From contig CM036754.1 in NCBI GenBank assembly GCA_020796225.1, positions 13,531,867 to 13,595,866 on the forward strand: 64,000 bases of DNA. Direction: 5' to 3'. Below the pieces are notes generated by a model. The model did no database searches and was not told the origin of the DNA. It was given only the letters and a program-made list of their open reading frames with translations. This document shows positions 48,101 through 57,100 of this stretch, one piece after another (the first letter of the stretch is position 1; the number at the start of each line of letters is the position of its first letter). Source of the stretch: Arion vulgaris (lineage: Eukaryota; Mollusca; Gastropoda; Stylommatophora; Arionidae). The position numbers were made by a program, and so were the translations under genes.

Positions 48101-51100
48101 AGATTAATTAAGTGGTCATTAACATGATTAGACGGAATCAATTTGTACCTCCGGCCAGCCAGTTAAGAAACCCATGTATACTAAAACAGACAGGTTTACT
48201 CTATGAAAAAATACAATTTTCTCTTCCGCTGCTTCCCTTTTATTTGTATGACTAACACTGACTATTTATTCTATATTTTAGTTGTTCAAGACAATCAAGG
48301 GATTTCTGTCCAAGCTAGAAAAGGTCTCAGAAAACCCTGAGCTGGAGGAAGAATATGGTAGGTTAAATTAAGCTGTTTTTGAAGAAATGACTACTAACTA
48401 TAGTCTGTCCATTAATTCGTGAGCACCTTTGAAATTGATTTTCTCGAAAACTACCTGTTGGATCTCAGTGATTTTTGCAAGCAGCCTTAGAATATCCATG
48501 ACGCTAGAGAAATATTTTTTCCAAGAAAATTTGATGTAGTTTGAAATATTTCTTCTTCAGGTTATATTAAAATCAACCTCACCGGATTGTACACAATAGT
48601 AACAGATCTACGGTACACAGACGCGTTGTTCTAAAAATACATTATGGTAACATAGAAATATCGTGAGTATACAACAATTTCACGAAATCCCGTGCACCAA
48701 ACCCAGTCGACTTTGAAAGCGGAAAGCATATGACGTTATAATTGGGATACCGTTGTATAGTTATAGGCGCATCTCGCTATTTGTATGAAGCTATTGTATC
48801 ATATTTGTTGGCTTATCAAAACTGACATTGATATCACATTCATAATGAGTCTGAAGTGCACATTTATAACAATGCAGAAGGTTACAGTTTTACTATACCA
48901 ACACTTCCGTAGGGAATCTAAGAGAGGTCATCTATATTGCGATATTCATAACCATGAGAAACGAGCGCAACTGGCGCTTGGTCTGAATAGAGAATCCTTT
49001 TCCCGATGGATTAAACAGGACACAAAGTGCACTAATGTCAAGCAAGGAAGGAAAAGAACAATTGACGACTTTGACATAGATGTCATAAGATGGGAGCTCT
49101 TGAAAATGTTTGCGATAAATCAACTTGTTACTCTCAGGAAACTGAAATTAAAACTGCAATCAGATTGCAGCATAGACATTTCTAAAAGTACTCTATGAAA
49201 ATTGTAAGAGCCGCGGCTTCACCTTCAGAAAAACTATAGGCGGCAGGAATATTATTTGTGAAAAGCCACATTTAATTGCTGCCCGAAGTAAATACCTGAG
49301 GCAGATCCGTGAGCGGCGGAGGCAAGGCTATGATATTGTATATTTGGACGAATCCTGGGTCAATGCTCACCACACCAATGCTAAAGAATGGCAATCAGTA
49401 GACGGTGAACAGAAAAGAAAATACCAAGCAGCAAAGGCCAGCGTATTATACTAACACATGCAGGAAGCAGTGAAGAAGGTCTTGTCCATGACGCTGGACT
49501 TATTTTCCAATCAAAAGTACCGACGGTAGGGACTACCACACAGAAATGAATGGACATATTTTCAGGCACTGGATGGAGAAAGATCTACTTCCAATTCTAA
49601 ACAGACCATCATGCTTGGTAATGGATAATGCATCCTATCACAACGCAGTATCAGCGGAAGACAAAGTACCAACTGCATCAAATACAAAAGATCAAATTAG
49701 GACTTGGCTTGCTAAGGAAAATGTCAGCTTCGATGATACATATTTGAAACCCGAGTTGTTGCACCTGGTGAGGATGACAAATAAGACAAAGGTGTTTCAT
49801 ATTGACAAAATCATTGCGAATACGGCCACACGTCTTTGCGACTACCTCCATATCATGCTCAATCCGATAGAGCTTGTCTGGGCTAAAGTAAAAGGGCAAG
49901 TTGCCGAACAGAACAGGACGTTTAAAATGTGTGATGTTGAAGTTCTGACACGTGAGTCCTTCTCAATGATAGACATGCAGTTCTGGAAGAAGTGTGTTGA
50001 ACATGTGCTCGAGAGGAAGACGAGTACTGGCACCGAGATGGATTACAATTTGTCCAGCCAGTAACAATTATCAACCTCATGGAATCGTGAGATTCGGATG
50101 ATACAAATCATATTTTGATTACAGACTGAGAAATAGCAACGTATACATTTCCATATCCAAATGCGTCTACCATCATTCAATTTGTGGTGAAGTTAAGACA
50201 CCCTGGGGTCTAATGGTGACCGAAGGGGAGGACTAACTGTTGCATATTGTATCCAAGTTCACGATTGCACATAAAGGGCAACACACTTAATTACTTGACC
50301 TATCAAGTTAATATGGAGATACACCTATGAATAGAATTGACATGGACAAATTCTAGGGATACTGTAAAATCTAAAATTTGAGCCCCGTATTTGCAATTGT
50401 CATAAAAGATCAAAGGAATTCGCCGATGTGCAAAATCCGTAGCATCTATTGACTACTGGTTAGCTTTATTTTAGCGTCATGGATATTCTAAGGCTGCATG
50501 CAAAAATCACTGAGATCCAACAGGTAGTTTTTTAGAAAATCAATTTCAAACGTGCTCACGAATTAATGGACAGACTATAGATGACACATTGGTATGTTGT
50601 TATTACTAGCATACACAAGGACATGTCAGCTAGTGTGATATTATTGGTAGAAACTTTATTTCCAAGAGTCAGATAGACAAAGGAGTTTGACAAAGTAAAT
50701 CATGAGGATCTTTCCAAAATCTTAGAGAGGATAAATATCTATAGTAAATTCTAAGAGTCATTCAGAACATATATTGGCAACAAACAGCAGTCATAAGTGT
50801 AGAGAAACATGAGAATTTTACAGCAGATCAAAATGAGAGTTAAACAAAGATGTGTATTATCATCAGATTTGTTCTCTCTGTAGCATTGAAAACACATTTT
50901 GAGATCAATTAATTAGATGGTGAGAATAGCAGTAGGTGGATGTAGTATAAATAACTTGAGATATACTAACAACACTGTCTGGATAGATATAATGACAACA
51001 CTGTCTGGATAACCAACAATGAAATAGAGTTTCAGGAACTAGTTAATATAGTGGTGATAGAAAGTAACAACAAAGGTCTAAATCTGAATAGTTAGCAGAC

Positions 51101-54100
51101 AGAAGTTATAGTCATCTCAAAAAGACAAGATTCCATCAAAATGCAACATCAAAGTAAATGGGACGAAGCTAAGACAAGTCCATCCATTTAAATACTTTGG
51201 AACTCTGATAACATCAGATTGTAGATGTAGATCAGAAATACAGAGTAGAATAGGTCATACAGAAATAGCATTCCAGAAAATGAATTATATGTGCAATAAA
51301 TCATTGAAGTGAGAAAGATAGTTCTTCAGTGCTGCACAAAGCCAGTACACAAGAGTTTTGTAGGACATGTTCTATCGTCAGATATGGACAATAAATAATA
51401 AACAGATAACAAAATCTCTGGAGGCCACACTATCATAACCCAGTGACCCATCCATCATAAGTGATGGTGACAGCTGTCTCAGAAATGTCTTGTGTCTCTA
51501 GTGTTTGCAGAGGTGATTATAGAGAACCAATATTGAAACACAATCCCCTACCACAGGTAGGGTATACATGATCAAGGGTGGATGTTGTGTGTTCTGTGTT
51601 TTCGTACAGCTTGCTTTCTCTGCGCCTACATGGTGAGAGCCTTAAACTTGCTCTTCATTATGACACTGTGTTATTTTGTGATTTGTAGTCATATGAAACT
51701 GTAACTTTCACTGTATTTGAATTTAAGTGAAGAAAAGTTGCCCTATTTGTCAACCTCAATCTTTCATCCATGACTATCTGTATCCAGGGACAAGATGACT
51801 GGAGACAGTACCAGATGTAGTGGATGACCAGGGCTTTCTACGTGCCTTGTTCTGCTCTATGCAGTCCACACCACTCTGCTATAATCCACCTTTGTAACTG
51901 TTGAGCCAGCTATTATCCTCATCTGCGATGTCTGACGGATCCAGTAATCACACATATTTAGACTGATGGTGTGAGACGAATGTAACCTTTGTAGTTGTTG
52001 TGCATACTACAGCTAGACAACAGGTCCTGTCCTACTTGCACCAGCATTTGATTTATGAATTATTTTTGAAGAATATATTTGTTGTTAAACTTGCAGATAA
52101 AGAAGTTGTGTCTGGCTCTATAAGTTCAGCATCTGCTTCAGGCTGGACAGGATGGGCTGTGACAGGTGTGTCAACTTTGACATCTAAAATCTACAACAAA
52201 GCTACCACCAAAACTTCAGGAAGACCTCAAGGTTTGTATGTGGTCCTTTTCATCCTTATAGACGACGATCATTAAGCAATTGTGTAACTGGGATAACTTC
52301 TTGAGTCTGTGCTTGTTTATCTTGCTTTCGAGCCCATACATAAGTTTATTTTCGAAAGACTCTGCTGCATAATGTTCTTTGGAACGATGGATATGATCTT
52401 CATTTAGGCCTTGCAATTTTCCTTATAAAAGCTCCCATAACAATACCTGTTTGGGTATGAGTTGGTTATACACTGAACACAGAGCTAAAGTCAGAGGTAT
52501 CATATTAGGCATCAGGAAATACCCCTGAAATTATCGCAGACAAACACAGAAAAATAAAACTGTCACTGGATAATGCCAGAAGTTTGTTTGTTCAAATAAA
52601 TAAATTTCTAGTGTTGCCATTATATTTTGTTTTTAATTTGAATTTCTTTTTTCCATTGTAACTTCTATTAGCTCCTGCACAATCCTTGCAATCTGAGGAC
52701 AAGCAGACACCAAGACATACTTCTGAAGATGCTCTACGACCTCCCACGGCAGCTGGATCTAGACTTCCACAACAAGCAGAACGTGTTGATGATAGTAAAG
52801 ATGAAGATGAGGACGTTGAGGCAACTGGTGGTGGCTGGGAAGAAGATAATTGGGGTGATCTTGATGTAAGATTTTTAGTTTTAAATTTATATAATTTTTT
52901 TCTTGAAAATTTTAACTTGCTTTTCTGAATAATATCCAACGGATGTCTCCTCTGTATACTACATATCTGATAACCAAAAGTATTGACAAATACATACTTG
53001 TGGAAGAGAACATGACATCAAGCAATACAGCTGAAGGTTAACACTTTCGCTGCCGGCTATTTTTCAACAAAGTCTGGCTCACTGCCACGCTATTTTTTCG
53101 GCATGATCAGTTTTCAGGGTGACAATTTCAAACAATCGTAAAAAATAAAATAATAAACTTAGGATTTTTAAACTATGGAATAGTGTTCATATATTAATAA
53201 GCTACTAACCTGTCTATATGTGGAATAAATTCTTTATAATCCACAAGCTATTGTAGTAACTGATATCCCCATACCTATCCACAGTATATGCCGTCGTTTT
53301 CGAGTTGGGTGTCCGTCACCTGCTCCTGTGCCCCTGGGAATGTCTGCTATCGATCTATAAACATAGTCACGTGAATCACAGTTCAAATTCATATTACATT
53401 CAGAGTTTGTTTTGACACTATCACTGGCTAAAAAGAGTCATTTTGGACATCACTATTCATCAGCTATGTCGTCCATTTTGAACATTTTTGTTTACTTACG
53501 AAAAATTGCGCGGAAAATCGGACTTATACCGACATTTACCGCATGTGTGTTAGATCCGCCATTTTGCAGAGCTCATCAGAACAATACAGAAGTAGTTTTT
53601 TTTTTTTTTTTCGTCCGCTTTAACTCAGACGAAGTTTCATCTCTGAAACTGATTTTTGCGTGAAAATCCGCTTTTCCAATTTCTTACAATGGCAGCAACG
53701 CTGCACATTGTAAATTACTTTACACTGGCAGCCGTGTGCTCAATGTACTCGTAATTAGTATTCCTCGCCATACAGGCAGATTTTCTCCGACTTCAGAGGT
53801 ACTCACGTTATCGTCCTGAGTAAGACCAGGGGACTCGAACAAATGCCGGACAGTAGGTTCAAACCCGAGCTATGAGGCGTCTCACAGCTAGCAGGCCGAG
53901 CTACTATCAACTACTCTAGGCAGTCCCCACACAGAAGTAGTAAGTCATGGGACCCCGTATTTGGCAAGCGATACTCCCGCTTAAAAAGACATCGCCGATG
54001 GCACATGTCGGCCGACAAAAGTCGCATCGACAGCGAAAGGGAGTTGGTATTTCGCCCACTTTTGTCGTCTGTGGCAGTGAAAGTGTTAAAGAATAAAATT

Positions 54101-57100
54101 AGCAATGAATTAATACACCCTCAGTAAACATCCATAAACCATAGCCAGATATAAACTTAACTGAAATCCACAAGTGAAGTGAGGAGGTCAAAGATTACCT
54201 ATTGGAGAACAGTAGTAAAGGTCATAGAGATTGAAACCTCATGGACAGGCTGAAGACGACAGTTGAAATATAATTTAATGTAGAGTGATAGTTGCATTCA
54301 TTTTTGTCCCACAAGTCACTAGATACATCATTAAGTCATCAATTTGTGTCACATCGTAGCATGTCATACAAGACTGCCCTCTCCTGTTTGAGCTGAAAAG
54401 AAATATGTGGCTGCATCCAGTCGACCTAAAAACTAAGCTTTGGGGAAACCTGACTGCCAGTTTGTAGTCCACAGTAAATTAAGCACATGACCATAGATCG
54501 CTGAAGAAGAAGTCACTACATGCATCATTAAGTTATCCATTTGTGTGCCATCAGTCACTAGATATAGGAATATTCCTTATCTGCTATTATTAGATTACAA
54601 TTGCCTGTTTCTGTTTATAGACTTTACCTTCAGTCATAACTTCCTCTCCAGGATACCAGTACAGTTAGCGCACCTGGTACAGTTGATGATCAAGGAGAGC
54701 AGACTAGTACAGGCTGGGATGATGATGACGATTGGGGAAATATCGAAGAAATGACTGAAACTAAAGTAATTTATGAGACTGTGTCTGTTTGACTTGCATG
54801 CTTGTAAAAGTGATCTGAAAGCTTGTGTCTGTTTGACTCACATGCTTGTAAAAGTCATCTGAAAGATTGTGTCTGTTTGACTCATATGCTTGTAAAAGTC
54901 ATCTGAAAGATTGCGTCTGTTTGACTAGCATGCTTGTAAAAGTCATCTGAAAGATTGTGTCTGTTTGACTCACATGCTTGTAAAAGACATCTGAAAAATT
55001 GTGTCTGTTTGACTTGCATGCTTGTAAAAGTGATCTGAAAGCTTGTGTCTGTTTGACTCACATGCTTGTAAAAGTCATCTGAAAGATTGTGTCTGTTTGA
55101 CTTGCATGCTTGTAAAAGTGATCTGAAAGCTTGTGTCTGTTTGACTCACATGCTTGTAAAAGTCATCTGAAAGATTGTGTCTGTTTGACTCACATGCTTG
55201 TAAAAGTCATCTGAAAGATTGTGTCTGTTTGACTCACATGCTTGTAAAAGTCATCTGAAAGATTATTTGTATTGATTGCCTGAGAGAAATAATTAGAAAC
55301 ATTAACAATCAGTAGAACATCTGTAAAACATAATCACACGAGAGTGGGATAATATAGTAAAACATATGTGCCCAGAAAAACATTTGTAAGGTGTTCAGAC
55401 CTAATATTGATCTAAAGCTCAATGCTAGAAGATATAAATTAAAGACTTTATGAAGAACTCATTAAGGAGAAGGGGTGAAGACCCTGATGTCTTTACATGC
55501 ATGTGCCACAGAAAATGTGCAGTGATGAGCTTGAATGTATTTTTCAATCATTATTCTTATTCTAACTAAAATCTGAACAGACATCTTCAAAGCATCCAGA
55601 ACTCACTGAGCACAGAACAAGACCAAAGTCTGATGAGTTTGTGTCCACAAAAAGCAGTGGCCTGCAGACAGCAGATTCTTACGACTGGGGGAATGAGGGA
55701 AGAGCAGATGATTTCTTCTCATCAGCTGCGGTAATACAAATATCTATTTATTTTGTATGCTCTGATTGCAGATTGCTTGAATGTTTAAGTATCAAATTTG
55801 TTATCTGCAAAGTTCAGATAAATTGATGAATGACTCCTCAGAATAACATATAGCTGCACAACAAAAAACAGGTTAACTGGTCTTTTTTTTTTGTGGAAAA
55901 TATAATGAAGAATGAAATGCTGACATAGTGGTTAGAACACTTGCTTCACAATTGTAAGAAACAGGGATTGATTTTCTGTTTAGACATGATGGTTGTTACA
56001 AGTTCCCTTGTTCACCGAACCAGCCTCCACCTTTCAGATCATACTCAATGAATCACTCAAGAGTGCACACATGAGTGTAGGTTTGTGTCTCATTGTGACC
56101 AGCCAGAGTAGTGACTTAGTCACGCTACTTGTCATACTAAATGCACCACTGGCTTCCTTGACCTTCTGCCATATGAGCTTGTAAAGAAGGCCCATGCATA
56201 GACTTTTCATGGCAAACTACCGATCCATCTCTGTAAATCACAATGCGACCATTGGTTTTCATTAATGATGGCCTTGATTTAGGGTTGGTTGGGAAATTCT
56301 GATTTACACATTTTCTAGAGCTAAAAGGACAGGCATTGAATCTGTAAAAAAAAACAATTATGATAGAGACATTGATAAATGATGCTGATGGGCAGGGTTA
56401 CTTTTCAATGTTGCAATGCCATGACACATAATTATGGTTGTGGGCGGGATTAGGTTTCAATGTCACTAAACTATGCCACATAATGATACCATTTTGGCAG
56501 AAAGCAATATTTTGCAATTTCCTACCAAATATTTAACATATTACTAATTGTTTGTCTATTGACTTTATATTACATAATAAATGAATGCTCATGTGGAACA
56601 GAAATCCAGAACTCTGAACAGATACTTCAGGACTGCTCATCCTACAGTGTCACAAGATGACGATTCTGGTCAGATGATGTAGAACTGAGACAAAAGTTAT
56701 GGGGTAGCTGCAATAACCAAGAAAATACAACTCTGGCGACAGGATTGAAGTCCTAGCATGACAACAGATGTTAGTGCAGAAGACGATATTCAACAACACT
56801 AAAAAGTACTTTTATTGTTTGCTCTCATAGGGGGCCCGCAAGCCTACATCAAAAGCTAGTACACCAGTAAGGGAGACGACGCCACCAGCAGCAAAATCAG
56901 TATCTATTAAATCGCCTGCTTCAAGTATTAACAAGAAGACTGACAGTGATGGGTGGAATGATGGAGGAGATGGTGGATGGGATGATGGTGCTGGTTGGGG
57001 TGGTGACACATGGAATAATGACGGTAAGCTGTACCTTTGTTTGTTAATGACTCTTGGAGATGTAAGTTATTTTATGAGTGCCATTTTTTTCTTATTCTCG

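Noticed and set aside
48785..50064. A domesticated transposase gene
   Set aside because: Several frameshifts and intact terminal inverted repeats with TA flanks show an ordinary dead transposon.
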